The notes: a model not told the origin generated them from the sequence alone. DNA of 64,000 nt from Bacteroidota bacterium (GCA_021156365.1 JAJNDK010000003.1:248001-312000), one strand, 5' to 3'. Shown: positions 52,974 to 61,725, numbered from the stretch's first letter. Numbers and translations are program-made.

Positions 52974-53472
52974 AACAAAACTTACACGGGTAAACACCTT
53001 TATTTTTGATATGGATGGTGTACTCACCAACGGAACCATATGGGTGATGCACGGACACGATCCGATCCGTAACCTGAACAGCAAGGATGGCTATGCCTTT
53101 CAGCTTGCCGCAAAAAAAGGCTATAAACTGTTTTTATTATCCGGCGGTAATTCCGTTGCAGTAAAAGAGATCCTCCTGAGAAGCGGCTTTACGGAAGTAT
53201 ACATGGCTCAGCATGATAAAGATGCCTGTTATCAAAAGATGCTTACCGATCATAACCTGAAGCAGGAAGAGATCCTCTACATGGGCGACGATCTTCCCGA
53301 TCATTGTGTATTAAAACAGGTAGGCGTAGCTACTTGTCCTGCCGATGCGGCTCCTGAAATAAAGGATATCTGTATCTATACTTCTCAGAAGAAAGGCGGC
53401 GAAGGCTGCGCACGGGATATTGTAGAGCAGGTGATGCGCGCAAGAGGGGATTGGGAGATCGCAAACTGGTAA
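52960..53472 (+). CDS. KdsC-like HAD phosphatase
   Basis: A 170-residue C0-type HAD phosphatase. The nucleophile motif is FIFDMDGVLTNG, followed by LFLLSGGNSVAVKEILLRSG and the metal-binding MGDDLPDHCVLKQVG with the late ECG-like GGEGCARDIVEQVMRARGDW. This is the family of 3-deoxy-D-manno-octulosonate 8-phosphate phosphatase (KdsC), which acts in lipopolysaccharide core sugar synthesis. The fit to KdsC is good, yet no other KDO genes are adjacent and related HAD proteins act on other sugar acids, so substrate assignment is tentative. Confidence 0.85.
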   Translation: MENFKTKLTRVNTFIFDMDGVLTNGTIWVMHGHDPIRNLNSKDGYAFQLAAKKGYKLFLLSGGNSVAVKEILLRSGFTEVYMAQHDKDACYQKMLTDHNLKQEEILYMGDDLPDHCVLKQVGVATCPADAAPEIKDICIYTSQKKGGEGCARDIVEQVMRARGDWEIANW

Positions 53473-53490
53473 GAACTGTCGGACTTTTTT

Positions 53491-53590
53491 CGCGCAGAGA
53501 CGCTATGAACGCAAAGAAATAACAATTTTTTTCACACTCCACCAGAAACCTTTGCGCCCTTCGCGGAATGCTCTGCACCCTTTGCGGTTA
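53491..53590. repeat. Intergenic inverted repeat with GCAAAG/GCAGAG units
   Basis: The gap between the KdsC-like gene and the UbiA gene holds CGCGCAGAGACGC and ACGCAAAGAA, then, inverted, CCTTTGCGCCCTTCGCGG and CTCTGCACCCTTTGCGG. This is an imperfect palindrome about 100 bases long around an AT-rich centre, of a kind frequent in Bacteroidota intergenic DNA. It is unlike the repeat at 25911. Confidence 0.7.
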
Positions 53591-53664
53591 AGTAAACTTC
53601 TTACATGACTCAAAGAGCCCTGTAATTCATTTGTTTCCAGGCCTCTTATCTTCCAATCATCTCA

Positions 53665-53694
53665 TTTTGTAATCTTCAAATTATAGTATATTTG
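53665..53694 (+). promoter_or_regulatory. Promoter of the UbiA-maf transcript
   Basis: TTTTG at 53665-53669, 17 bases, then TATATTTG at 53687-53694. The GTG start at 53701 is six bases after the -7 box, so the transcript is probably leaderless. Confidence 0.6.
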
Positions 53695-53700
53695 TAATAC

Positions 53701-54717
53701 GTGAGCCAGACAAAAACCATATTACAAAACCCTGTCATTGCTTTTCTCAAACTGATCCGTTTCGAGAACATCCTGATCGTCTTTTTTACACAATACCTGA
53801 TCCGCTATTGCGTGATCGACAGCCTGCTTTTCTACCGTACCGAAAGTTATTACCAGAAGATATTCCTGCAGCTTAGTCATGGCACTTTTTTTCTGCTAAC
53901 GCTGAGCACTGCCCTGATCGCGGCAGCCGGGTACATTATCAATGACTATTTCGACCTGAAAACGGATAAGATCAACCGCCCTGATAAAGTGGTGCTCGAC
54001 CGAACGATCAAACGTCGCTGGGCCATGGTGATCCATATTATATTCAATGCGATCGGAATTTTACTGGGTATCTATGTTGCCTGGAAAGCCGGCAATGTGA
54101 AGCTGGCCCTGATCCATGTAATTTCAGCCGGGCTGCTTTGGTATTATTCCACTACCTTCAAAAAACAATTGCTGATCGGAAATATCATCGTTTCATTCCT
54201 TACGGCGCTGGTTCCTTTAACGGTGATGCTTTTCGAGCTGCCGAGGGTCATTGATATTTATGACCAGATGCTGCCCGACATGACACTTAATTTCAGCACC
54301 CTCTATAAATTCATCATTGCTTTCAGCGTATTCGCATTTCTTTCTTCACTGATCCGCGAGATCATAAAAGATATGGAAGATGTGGAAGGAGACCTGGAAA
54401 CCGGTTGCAATACCATTCCTATAGCCTGGGGCATGAAGGCTGCCAAAGCCATTGTGATTGGCCTGATCACCAACATGATTCTCATCCTTTCCTTTTTGAT
54501 CTATTCCTTATACAATCCGGCAGAGAACCTGCCTACTTTTTATATTCTTTTTGGCATCATTTTCCCGTTGGTGTATCTGATCTATAAAATGTACAGGGCT
54601 AAAACCCCGAAAGATTATCACTGGGCAAGCGTATTTATAAAGATCATCATGCTCGTGGGTATCAGTTTTTCATTTATAATCTATTATTTAGCCAATAACA
54701 TCAATGCTGCAAGTTGA
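53701..54717 (+). CDS. UbiA family prenyltransferase
   Basis: A 338-residue polytopic protein of the UbiA superfamily, which attaches prenyl chains to aromatic rings or glycerol phosphates. The first Asp-rich motif is INDYFDLKTDKINRPDK (about residue 80) and the second is IKDMEDVEGDLETGC (about 220); about eight membrane helices are visible. Family members in this conserved gene neighbourhood are annotated as geranylgeranylglycerol-phosphate geranylgeranyltransferase-like, and menaquinone or other lipid synthesis is also possible. It starts with GTG and its end overlaps maf by 14 bases. Confidence 0.87.
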   Translation: MSQTKTILQNPVIAFLKLIRFENILIVFFTQYLIRYCVIDSLLFYRTESYYQKIFLQLSHGTFFLLTLSTALIAAAGYIINDYFDLKTDKINRPDKVVLDRTIKRRWAMVIHIIFNAIGILLGIYVAWKAGNVKLALIHVISAGLLWYYSTTFKKQLLIGNIIVSFLTALVPLTVMLFELPRVIDIYDQMLPDMTLNFSTLYKFIIAFSVFAFLSSLIREIIKDMEDVEGDLETGCNTIPIAWGMKAAKAIVIGLITNMILILSFLIYSLYNPAENLPTFYILFGIIFPLVYLIYKMYRAKTPKDYHWASVFIKIIMLVGISFSFIIYYLANNINAAS

Positions 54718-55297
54718 AGAAACCATTAAGAATTTTCCCTACCAGCTTATTTTGGGATCCAATTCGCCACGTCGCCAGGAACTATTAAAAAGCCTGGGTT
54801 TTGACTATCTGTTGAGGCCGATCAATGCGGACGAGGACTATCCTTCCGACCTGGTAGGAAGTGAGATCCCGGTTTACCTGGCCGAAAAGAAAGCCGATGA
54901 ATATCCCGAAGAAGTAAAGGAGAATGAGATCCTGATCACAGCTGATACCATTGTTTGGCTGGAAGGCAAAGTGCTGAATAAGCCTGCCAAATATGATGAG
55001 GCAGTAAAAATGCTGGAATCCCTGTCGGGGAAAATGCACGAGGTGTTTACCGGTGTCTGCCTGAAATCCGGGACCAAACAAACTACCTTTTTCGATACGA
55101 CGAAAGTATATTTCAAAAAACTGAAAAAGGAAGAGATTGAATACTATGTAGCTAATTTCAATGTCTACGACAAAGCAGGCGGATACGGCGTACAGGACTG
55201 GATCGGTTATATCGGTATCGATAAGATCGAAGGAAGCTTCTACAATGTGATGGGACTTCCGGTGAAAGAGTTGTATGAGGAGCTGATAAAGTTCTGA
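54704..55297 (+). CDS. maf: Maf-type nucleoside triphosphate pyrophosphatase
   Basis: Maf proteins hydrolyse dTTP, UTP or modified nucleotides to monophosphates and have been linked to control of septation. The 197-residue protein shows LILGSNSPRRQELLKSLGFD, ITADTIVWLEGKVLNKP, MLESLSGKMHEVFTGVCL and the C-terminal AGGYGVQDWIGYIGIDKIEG. The SxSPRR substrate motif is present as SNSPRR. It overlaps the UbiA gene by 14 bases and converges with the propeller-like gene with only one base between stops. Confidence 0.93.
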   Translation: MLQVEETIKNFPYQLILGSNSPRRQELLKSLGFDYLLRPINADEDYPSDLVGSEIPVYLAEKKADEYPEEVKENEILITADTIVWLEGKVLNKPAKYDEAVKMLESLSGKMHEVFTGVCLKSGTKQTTFFDTTKVYFKKLKKEEIEYYVANFNVYDKAGGYGVQDWIGYIGIDKIEGSFYNVMGLPVKELYEELIKF

Positions 55298-55298
55298 T

Positions 55299-56075
55299 CT
55301 ATTCCCACATCAGCGAATCGGTATACTGCTTGTAGAACGTACCGTTCATCCATTTCATATCTTTCGGGTACGGCTTTGCGATCAGCGAGTCGAAGTTATT
55401 CAGCAGTTTCGTATTGTAGCTGCTGATGACGCTGTCTTTGTAATAAAAGATCTGCTGTTCTGCCACCTGGAAGGAACGGATATTAAACAGCGAAATGGTT
55501 TTGTAATAGGTTCCGTAAATATCGAAAACCAGGATCCCGTTCTTGGTGTCGCTCATGTATACATAGCCACTGTTCTCATTCAGGTACAGGGGTTTCAGCT
55601 CTGTGTTCAGCAGGTTGTTCAGGTTGCCGGTAGACACCACTCTTTCCAGCTTCTCGTCGAGCCGGATCAGTTCTGCATTCTGCCGGTTGTAGAGCCAGAT
55701 CCCGTTGTTAAAAGAGCTGCAGATAAGATCGCTTTGCTCGAGGTTAAGGTTCAGCAGGTCGATGGGATCACCGTTCTGTGTAAGCTGCGAATCGAGAAAA
55801 ATCACCTGCGACTGGTCTTTGTAGAAAACCACGATCCGCAATGCATTGGAAGCATCTATCGAAAATATCTTTCCCGCTCTTTTATTGGAGAATATTTTGA
55901 GCAGCTCGCCTTTTTTATTGAATTTCCGGATCTCGTCATTGGCAACCGTGTATACATTGCCCATATTGTCGACCGCAAAAAAATCATAGGCATGTTTGAC
56001 GATCGTAGTGCTTTTGTCATCCCTCGTAAAAGAGAGCAATGCAAAGGCAAAGAATATGATCAGTAATTTTTTCAC
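55299..56075 (-). CDS. Hypothetical secreted beta-propeller-like protein
   Basis: A 258-residue protein with a signal peptide-like start (MKKLLIIFFAFALLSFT). The rest is beta-rich with repeated short blades: VDNMGNVYTVANDEIRKFNK, NGIWLYNRQNAELIRLDEKL, NSGYVYMSDTKNGILVFDIY and QIFYYKDSVISSYNTKLLNN, which look like a six-bladed NHL/SMP-30-like propeller. There is no lipidation cysteine near the start. It is a single gene in this orientation, 67 bases downstream of ribH. Function unknown. Confidence 0.72.
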   Translation of the reverse strand: MKKLLIIFFAFALLSFTRDDKSTTIVKHAYDFFAVDNMGNVYTVANDEIRKFNKKGELLKIFSNKRAGKIFSIDASNALRIVVFYKDQSQVIFLDSQLTQNGDPIDLLNLNLEQSDLICSSFNNGIWLYNRQNAELIRLDEKLERVVSTGNLNNLLNTELKPLYLNENSGYVYMSDTKNGILVFDIYGTYYKTISLFNIRSFQVAEQQIFYYKDSVISSYNTKLLNNFDSLIAKPYPKDMKWMNGTFYKQYTDSLMWE

Positions 56076-56142
56076 GGTTTTGATCGTTCGTTAAAGCTAA
56101 ACAAAAACTATGCTATAAACAAGCGGATCAGTCAGGCACCGG

Positions 56143-56658
56143 TTAGAAACCTACTTTCTTCCCGTCTCTTTTGAAGCTGCGTTTCAGATCTACCATCTTA
56201 ATAGCCGTTACCGCCGCTTCATCGCCTTTGTTGCCATGCTTTCCGCCTGCACGGTCCTGTGCCTGCTCATACGTGTTGGGAGTAAGAACGCCAAAGATCA
56301 CCGGGATATTGTATTTGATATTGAGATCCGTGATCCCTTTGGCAACAGCATCGCAGATAAAATCAAAATGTTTGGTATCGCCCTGTATCACACAGCCTAT
56401 GCAAATGATCGCATCTACGTTGATCAATTCAGCCATGTATTGCGCGCCCAATGTAAGCTCAAAGCTGCCCGGTACCCATTTGCTGATAATGCGCTCTTCG
56501 GTGGCTCCGTGTTTCAGCAAAGTAGCTATAGCACCCTGCTGCAGCGCAGAGGTTATTTCATGGTTCCATTCTGCCGTTACGATCCCGAATTTCATATCTG
56601 CTGCCGACGGGATCTTCCCGCCTTCAAATTCCGATAGGTTCTTTAATTCGCTTGCCAT
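56143..56658 (-). CDS. ribH: 6,7-dimethyl-8-ribityllumazine synthase
   Basis: RibH condenses 5-amino-6-ribitylaminouracil with 3,4-dihydroxybutanone 4-phosphate in the step before riboflavin. The 171-residue protein shows [58 protein letters not shown] with the catalytic histidine, and [20 protein letters not shown]. It is full length and fits the icosahedral or pentameric lumazine synthase fold. It is 75 bases after the TPR gene on the same strand, with a terminator between. Confidence 0.95.
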   Translation of the reverse strand: MASELKNLSEFEGGKIPSAADMKFGIVTAEWNHEITSALQQGAIATLLKHGATEERIISKWVPGSFELTLGAQYMAELINVDAIICIGCVIQGDTKHFDFICDAVAKGITDLNIKYNIPVIFGVLTPNTYEQAQDRAGGKHGNKGDEAAVTAIKMVDLKRSFKRDGKKVGF

Positions 56659-56684
56659 GTTCTTTAAAATTTATCGTTTGGAAA

Positions 56685-56713
56685 TAAAAAAAGGTGATAT
56701 TGCTATCACCTTT
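56685..56713 (-). terminator. Terminator between TPR gene and ribH
   Basis: A perfect 10-base-pair stem (56690-56699 with 56704-56713), four-base loop and, on the minus strand, a T-run. It may reduce or stop expression of ribH from the upstream promoter. Confidence 0.8.
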
Positions 56714-56733
56714 CATTCTTAAAAGATCCCTGT

Positions 56734-57432
56734 TTACAGATTTCCTGCAGTTTTTGCACGCTGGATGTATTTTTCCACATCACGCGCTTCTGTGCTTTTC
56801 GAAAATTCTTTTTGTATGCGTTCGTATAATTTCAAAGCGTCAGCATACTGTGCTTTGCTTTCATATGCCAATGCCGCTTTTTTCAGGTAAATAGGAGTAG
56901 TGAACGTATTGGTGTTTTTATCAGCTGCTTTCAGGTAATACTTGATCGCTTCGTCTGTTTCTTTCAATTCCATTTTTGCATCACCGATCGCGCCGGTAGA
57001 AACCACTGAAAGCATGATATCATCACTGCTGAAATTCTCGAGGTGATCGATCGCTTCCTGGTATTTTCCCTGCTGTAACAAAGCTACACCTGTCATGTAT
57101 TCGGCAACCTGCCCCGATGGAGTGCTTCCGTAGTTCGCAGCGATATCTTCAAGGCCGGTATAAGTGGTTCCGTTGTAATTGCCGCCTTTCAATGCCATGT
57201 TCATCGAATCTTTATCGAATAAAGATTGTGCAACATACATTTCTGCCTGTGCTTCCTGGTTTTGTCCGGGAATATACCACATTTTGTATGCGACCACACC
57301 TGCTATGATAACAGCAAGCGCTACACCTACATAAGCAACCATTTTTTTATTTTTTTCGAAGAACATTTCTGCACCGTCCATCTTTTCCTGAACGTCAAAA
57401 TTTGTCTTTTTTTCTTCCGAAACCTCGGCCAT
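56734..57432 (-). CDS. Membrane-anchored TPR protein (YfgM-like)
   Basis: A 232-residue protein with an N-terminal cytoplasmic start (MAEVSEEKKTNFDVQEKMDG), one transmembrane helix (about residues 33-51, MVAYVGVALAVIIAGVVAY) and tetratricopeptide repeats over the remaining length (GVALLQQGKYQEAIDHLENF, KELKETDEAIKYYL-type units, ALAYESKAQYADALKLYERI). This is the architecture of YfgM-like or PpiD-associated periplasmic proteins. The pairing of such a gene with ribH recurs in Bacteroidota, but its function is not known. The tail ends in AKTAGNL. Confidence 0.85.
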   Translation of the reverse strand: MAEVSEEKKTNFDVQEKMDGAEMFFEKNKKMVAYVGVALAVIIAGVVAYKMWYIPGQNQEAQAEMYVAQSLFDKDSMNMALKGGNYNGTTYTGLEDIAANYGSTPSGQVAEYMTGVALLQQGKYQEAIDHLENFSSDDIMLSVVSTGAIGDAKMELKETDEAIKYYLKAADKNTNTFTTPIYLKKAALAYESKAQYADALKLYERIQKEFSKSTEARDVEKYIQRAKTAGNL

Positions 57433-57536
57433 AGTCTATAAAATTTAGTGTGCGAAGATACGGTTTTTCATTTATTCAGGAAAATTTAATTTAACTCTGA
57501 TTAAATTACTGATTTTCAGTTGATTGATAAGGAGGT

Positions 57537-58592
57537 TTAGCGCTTTTTTAGCAGAAATTTTTGTAATCCGGCAAACAGCACTTCATTCCCGTTTTGCCGG
57601 TAAGCTGCCAGCTTTTCCTCAAACAACGGTAAATCGTATAAAAATGATTTCAGGCTATCGGCACTCAGCTCCTCAAAATGCCTTCCATATCCGAGCTTTT
57701 GTATATAGGCAGCATTTACCCATTGCTCAAACTGGTTGTGGATGGGAAAAGAATAAACAGGCTTTTTCAGATACACAGCTTCACTGATAAAAGAGAAACC
57801 ACCATTGGCGATCACTGCTTTTGCGCCGGACAGGTCATCAATAAAACCTTTTTCACTGAAAGGTTTGAAAACAACATTTCCTTCGGTATAGTCCTGGTTC
57901 ATGCCATACACAAAGAAGGTCTCGTTTGGCAATTGTTGCAGTGTCTCCTTTACTGTCTTCAGGCTGCTGGATGTTTGATACATGATGATGTGGCTCTTCT
58001 TGCTGATCTGTGCATCCTGTACCGCTTTGCGGATAATAGGCGGAACCATCTCTGTATTTTCTTTGCTGATCTCCGCAGCAAAAAAACTGGTAATAAGATA
58101 ATGATCGCAGCCCGGGACCTTTGCTTTTACAATGTTCTTCGCCAGCCGGTAATTGCTTTTTTCTTCCTTCGTGATGGGTATGTCCAGTTTGCAGCGGTTC
58201 ATCACCTGCATATTATCGATGCTGATCAGCGGGAGCTTATGGAGCTTTGCAAAGAAATAAGAGAAGCTTTCAAAATCACTGATCACCAGTTCGATCTTAA
58301 ACGAGCGTCCGATCATCAGCTCCTTACCGATATTATAGACCAGGTTTTTTCCGGCCGCTTTCAGGTTCAATAAAAAGGTCCCGCTTTTGGATACTTCGGC
58401 ATTTTTGTAGGCAAAATGAAATCCTTTGATCTCGGTTACTCTTCCGGGGAATGTTTTGTCGAGGAACTGAAAGGCGCGTGAACTGGATACAATGTGCACA
58501 TCATGACCTTCCTGCAGCAGGAAATCGATGATTACTTTGCTGCGTGTTGCATGTCCCATACCTTCTCCCGGAACTCCGTATAAAATATTCAT
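57537..58592 (-). CDS. MJ1255/VC2487-type glycosyltransferase
   Basis: A 351-residue soluble GT-B-type protein counted from the ATG at 58592. It begins MNILYGVPGEGMGHATRSKV, the glycine-rich nucleotide-sugar loop of the MJ1255/VC2487 family, then GHDVHIVSSSRAFQFLDKTF, and in the C-terminal half SHIIMYQTSSSLKTVKETLQ, AVIANGGFSFISEAVYLKKP and YSFPIHNQFEQWVNAAYIQK, a donor-binding region typical of lipid-glycosylating enzymes. It follows the radical SAM gene by 22 bases and is probably co-transcribed. Acceptor and sugar are unknown. Confidence 0.85.
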   Translation of the reverse strand: MNILYGVPGEGMGHATRSKVIIDFLLQEGHDVHIVSSSRAFQFLDKTFPGRVTEIKGFHFAYKNAEVSKSGTFLLNLKAAGKNLVYNIGKELMIGRSFKIELVISDFESFSYFFAKLHKLPLISIDNMQVMNRCKLDIPITKEEKSNYRLAKNIVKAKVPGCDHYLITSFFAAEISKENTEMVPPIIRKAVQDAQISKKSHIIMYQTSSSLKTVKETLQQLPNETFFVYGMNQDYTEGNVVFKPFSEKGFIDDLSGAKAVIANGGFSFISEAVYLKKPVYSFPIHNQFEQWVNAAYIQKLGYGRHFEELSADSLKSFLYDLPLFEEKLAAYRQNGNEVLFAGLQKFLLKKR

Positions 58593-58614
58593 GTGTTCGT
58601 TTTGAATTGAATTA

Positions 58615-59697
58615 TCAGGCAAAGGCACTGCAACACCTGCTGCATGCCGGCAACAGGCCTCCTGCTTTTGTTACGTCTTTCCTGAACCGTGAAACAACCG
58701 TACTGTTCCAGATCTCATCCAGGTTCTGCTCATAGATATTGCCGATGGTAAGGTTGTAGCATCTGCCATGTGCCGGGATCACATCCCCGTTCGATTTGAT
58801 CATAATAGCCGTAAAGATATCGTGACATCGTTTGCCGAACAGTTTTTCCGGCTCGTGATAGAACGAATGCAGTTTTTCATACGAGCTTATTTCGGGCGAA
58901 AAAGAAACACGGAAAGGATAGGACTGTTTTTTGATCGCTTCCATTTCTGTATACAGCAATTTCAGATCATAGGCATCAAGATCAATATCTTTCATATTGG
59001 AAGCTGTGGCATGATAGAGATCGCCGAAACGAAGGTTGTGATCATCCGCTACCTGATCGGGTGTGTAATTGGTGTGCATAAAACCGATCTGCTCCAGGGG
59101 ATATTTTTTGAAATAGTCGAGGAACTCCTGCAATCTCCCGATATTCCATTGGGTGATCACGCAGAAGACGGAGATCTTCGGCTGGTTTTTTTGTGCCAGC
59201 AGATACTCGATCCCTTCGATCGCTTTCTCGAACGATTTGCTGTATCCCCTGATCTCATTGTGGATCTCAGGCGGACCATCGAGTGAAATGTACAATTCAT
59301 CCAAACCACCGTCGATGAGCTTATCCGACCATTTTCTCAAGGAAAGTGCGTTGGTGGTGATGCTCGTAAATAGTTTTTTTTCAGTGGCGTATTTCAAAGA
59401 TTCATACAGGTGGCTGTACACCAAAGGTTCGGTGAATGCATAACCTAATTTACTTTCCGGAAAATACCGGGCGGTCTGGTCGGCTATTCTTTTGAACAAA
59501 TCCATCGGCATGTGCAGTGGTTTGGTTCCTACGAGGTTCTGGTAAAAATTACTTTCGCTGTAATCCACTCCCACATCGCACATTTTGCAATGCAGGTTGC
59601 AGGTATTGTTCACGCCCAGCACGATCCATTTCGGCGCATAGAAAAGCTTTCCGGGATAAAATTTTTGATTGAAGGAGATCAGCTTGTTTTTGATCAC
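58615..59697 (-). CDS. Radical SAM/SPASM domain protein
   Basis: A 360-residue radical SAM enzyme. The cluster motif is NNTCNLHCKMCDVGVD with CxxxCxxC spacing (about residues 33-40), followed by the barrel with LGYAFTEPLVYSHLYES and GLDELYISLDGPPEIHN. A SPASM-like C-terminus carries further cysteines: VIPAHGRCYNLTIGNIYEQN and the ending LLPACSRCCSAFA, likely ligands of a second iron-sulfur cluster. The substrate is unknown. It starts a short operon with the glycosyltransferase, so a modified sugar, lipid or peptide is a possible product; no precursor peptide gene was seen nearby. Confidence 0.88.
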   Translation of the reverse strand: MIKNKLISFNQKFYPGKLFYAPKWIVLGVNNTCNLHCKMCDVGVDYSESNFYQNLVGTKPLHMPMDLFKRIADQTARYFPESKLGYAFTEPLVYSHLYESLKYATEKKLFTSITTNALSLRKWSDKLIDGGLDELYISLDGPPEIHNEIRGYSKSFEKAIEGIEYLLAQKNQPKISVFCVITQWNIGRLQEFLDYFKKYPLEQIGFMHTNYTPDQVADDHNLRFGDLYHATASNMKDIDLDAYDLKLLYTEMEAIKKQSYPFRVSFSPEISSYEKLHSFYHEPEKLFGKRCHDIFTAIMIKSNGDVIPAHGRCYNLTIGNIYEQNLDEIWNSTVVSRFRKDVTKAGGLLPACSRCCSAFA

Positions 59698-59750
59698 TGC
59701 CTGAGTTTTCTGGTTCTTAAAGGTAAAAATATTTGGGCAAAAGTGCCGTA

Positions 59751-60596
59751 TTATTTTCGTGTCAGCCAGTGCCGGGTAAAATCAATATAAAGGAACAGCA
59801 GCCCGATCAGGATACCGAGGGTAGCTCCCGCGCTTACATCCAGCGCTGTGTGTGCGCCCATCGCCACACGCGAGATCCCCACACCCGCAGCCCAGGCAAA
59901 AGGCAGGAAAAACAGCTTGCGCAATTTGGGTCTGCTCCGGTTGAAGTAGATTGCATAGGCGATCACCATGGCAAAGAGGAAAGCGTTGAATGTATGCCCG
60001 CTTGGAAAAGAAAACCCTGCTTCGTCTATCCAGTGCTGCTGCACCCGTGCATCGATATCTTTGAAGGCATCGATGTGATCTTTGACCAATGCCGCGAAGA
60101 ATTCTCCCCGCTCTTTTTTACCAAGTGTATACAGCGTGTCTATCTTATCCGCTATGTGAGTTTGCTTCAGCATGTATACATGACTGGGCCTTTGCAGCTT
60201 CAGGATAGGTTTGGTATAGTGCTCGTTGACCCATGCCAGTGCACCGAAGACAAGAATAAGAGAGATAACGGATTTGAAGAAAATAATAACTTTTTGCCGG
60301 AAGATCTTTTCACTGAGTGTATAAAAGAAACCGGTAAGCAATAGCAGGATAAAAAAGCCGACCGCTCCGCCCGATGTAGTGAAGCCGTATGCGATCAGGC
60401 ACCAGTAGCTGCCCGGCGAACAGGCCGTGAATGCAATGGGTGTGAGCCATATGACAAGCAGCAGGATGCAGAGAAAAGCAAGGGCGGTATATACGATCGT
60501 TCTGATGGGTGTATTTTGAATAGAGCCAAGATAAGAAATTGAGACAGAATTACAAACAATGAAAGGGAACTTGTTTAATCCGTAACTTTCCGGCAT
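59751..60596 (-). CDS. PAP2 family phosphatase
   Basis: A 281-residue polytopic membrane phosphatase of the type-2 phosphatidic acid phosphatase family. The motifs are GFSFPSGHTFNAFLFAMVI (the PSGH catalytic block) and GISRVAMGAHTALDVSAGA (the SRxxxxxH-xxx-D block), with the basic RSRPKLRKL segment between helices. It may release phosphate from lipid phosphates such as undecaprenyl or phosphatidylglycerol phosphate. The start at 60596 is tentative; 60638 would overlap the divergent gene, and 60596 leaves only 10 bases to it. It lies 53 bases upstream of the radical SAM gene. Confidence 0.85.
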   Translation of the reverse strand: MPESYGLNKFPFIVCNSVSISYLGSIQNTPIRTIVYTALAFLCILLLVIWLTPIAFTACSPGSYWCLIAYGFTTSGGAVGFFILLLLTGFFYTLSEKIFRQKVIIFFKSVISLILVFGALAWVNEHYTKPILKLQRPSHVYMLKQTHIADKIDTLYTLGKKERGEFFAALVKDHIDAFKDIDARVQQHWIDEAGFSFPSGHTFNAFLFAMVIAYAIYFNRSRPKLRKLFFLPFAWAAGVGISRVAMGAHTALDVSAGATLGILIGLLFLYIDFTRHWLTRK

Positions 60597-60606
60597 ATAA
60601 GATCGT

Positions 60607-61011
60607 ATGACCATCCGGTATAAAATAGAAAAGCCCATAGAGCAGGTATATCCCTACTTGTCCGACATGCAAAAGTTTATGGAAGTGCATCCTGTTATTT
60701 ATAAAGTGGATCACCTGAGCGGACAGGAATATTTGTTCTATGAAACACTGAAAGTACTCTTCATTCCGGTTAGTTTCAGTTACAAGGTATCCCTTACCAA
60801 AACAGTAGAAAACAAACAGGTAGTCATATATTCGAGAGTGCAGCCGGGTGTTTACCTGGATCTTATTTTCGACATCGAACAGGATGGAACAGGTACACAT
60901 GTAAGGGAAACGATAAAGATCAAAGCCTTACCCGGAATTAAACAGCTCTTCACATCGATTATCCGGAAAGCGCACCTCCGTTTTTTTGAGAACCTGAAAG
61001 CGATCAAATAA
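60607..61011 (+). CDS. SRPBCC (START-like) family protein
   Basis: A 134-residue protein of the SRPBCC/START-like fold: MTIRYKIEKPIEQVYPYLSD, the open-cavity strands FYETLKVLFIPVSFSYKVSL and VVIYSRVQPGVYLDLIFDIE, TGTHVRETIKIKALPGIKQL and a long C-terminal helix KAHLRFFENLKAIK. Members bind hydrophobic ligands or act as polyketide cyclases, but no ligand can be assigned. It is alone on the plus strand, divergent from the PAP2 gene by 10 bases. Confidence 0.85.
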   Translation: MTIRYKIEKPIEQVYPYLSDMQKFMEVHPVIYKVDHLSGQEYLFYETLKVLFIPVSFSYKVSLTKTVENKQVVIYSRVQPGVYLDLIFDIEQDGTGTHVRETIKIKALPGIKQLFTSIIRKAHLRFFENLKAIK

Positions 61012-61046
61012 AGGAGTAAGGGATTTTATTTTCCTGCAACAGGAAT

Positions 61047-61724
61047 TTACTTTTTCACTAAAGGCTTTATCCGACTGAAAATTTTCCCTTTCCAGAAGAT
61101 CATTTCTTTCGGATCCTTTTCATTCACCAGTTGAAAATCAAATTCTGCCTTCAGGATCCCGGATTGCCAGTATTCTTTATCCACCTTTATCTTTCCGCTT
61201 ATGCATACATACCAGGCATCACCGTCGGGCACAATGCTTATAAGATTAGAAGCGACATAACAATTATCTTTCACCAGGTCCAGCTGCAGGTTGCAATGTG
61301 TGCCTGCGTCAGTGGCGGTAATGCAAAAAACACTGTCGTTGCTTTTTCGATACGAATCAATAAAATCCGTTCCTGCAAATTCGGAACAGGACGAGCGGCA
61401 CTGGATGGAATGCGGAGTGTGAATAGTGTCCAAGAGACTATAGAATGCAGTGATGGAATCTTTCAATATCACACCATACTCATCTAGCATCCGGTAACAT
61501 CTTTGCGGGCAAAAACCACCGTCGGCGCATCCCGGTCTGCCGTCCGGTTTCAGCTCCACATTGTCAGGATAGCTCCATTTTTCGGAAAAAGAAAAATCAC
61601 CGGGGATAGTGTCTGTCCATGTGATCTTTATAGCTGCTGATTTCTTAACAGGAGCGGAGGTCTTTTTCTGCCCGAACGATACCTGACAGATAAGGACCAG
61701 CAGGAGTATAGATAGTTTTTTCAT
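61047..61724 (-). CDS. Secreted cysteine-rich hypothetical protein
   Basis: I do not recognise this 225-residue protein. It has a signal peptide (MKKLSILLLVLICQVSFGQ) and then a Lys/Ala-rich stretch. The mature part contains clustered cysteines: GRPGCADGGFCPQRCYRMLD, SIQCRSSCSEFAGTDF, DSVFCITATDAGTHCNLQLD and DNCYVASNL, probably disulfide-bonded in the periplasm or outside. It follows the TPR/PD40 gene with only one base between stop and start, so it is made from the same transcript. A role with that protein is inferred only from position. Confidence 0.72.
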   Translation of the reverse strand: MKKLSILLLVLICQVSFGQKKTSAPVKKSAAIKITWTDTIPGDFSFSEKWSYPDNVELKPDGRPGCADGGFCPQRCYRMLDEYGVILKDSITAFYSLLDTIHTPHSIQCRSSCSEFAGTDFIDSYRKSNDSVFCITATDAGTHCNLQLDLVKDNCYVASNLISIVPDGDAWYVCISGKIKVDKEYWQSGILKAEFDFQLVNEKDPKEMIFWKGKIFSRIKPLVKK

Positions 61725-61725
61725 C

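Noticed and set aside
61028-61046. Terminator between the SRPBCC gene and the convergent cysteine-rich gene
   Set aside because: Only a six-base-pair stem with a three-base loop and no clear T-run on either strand.
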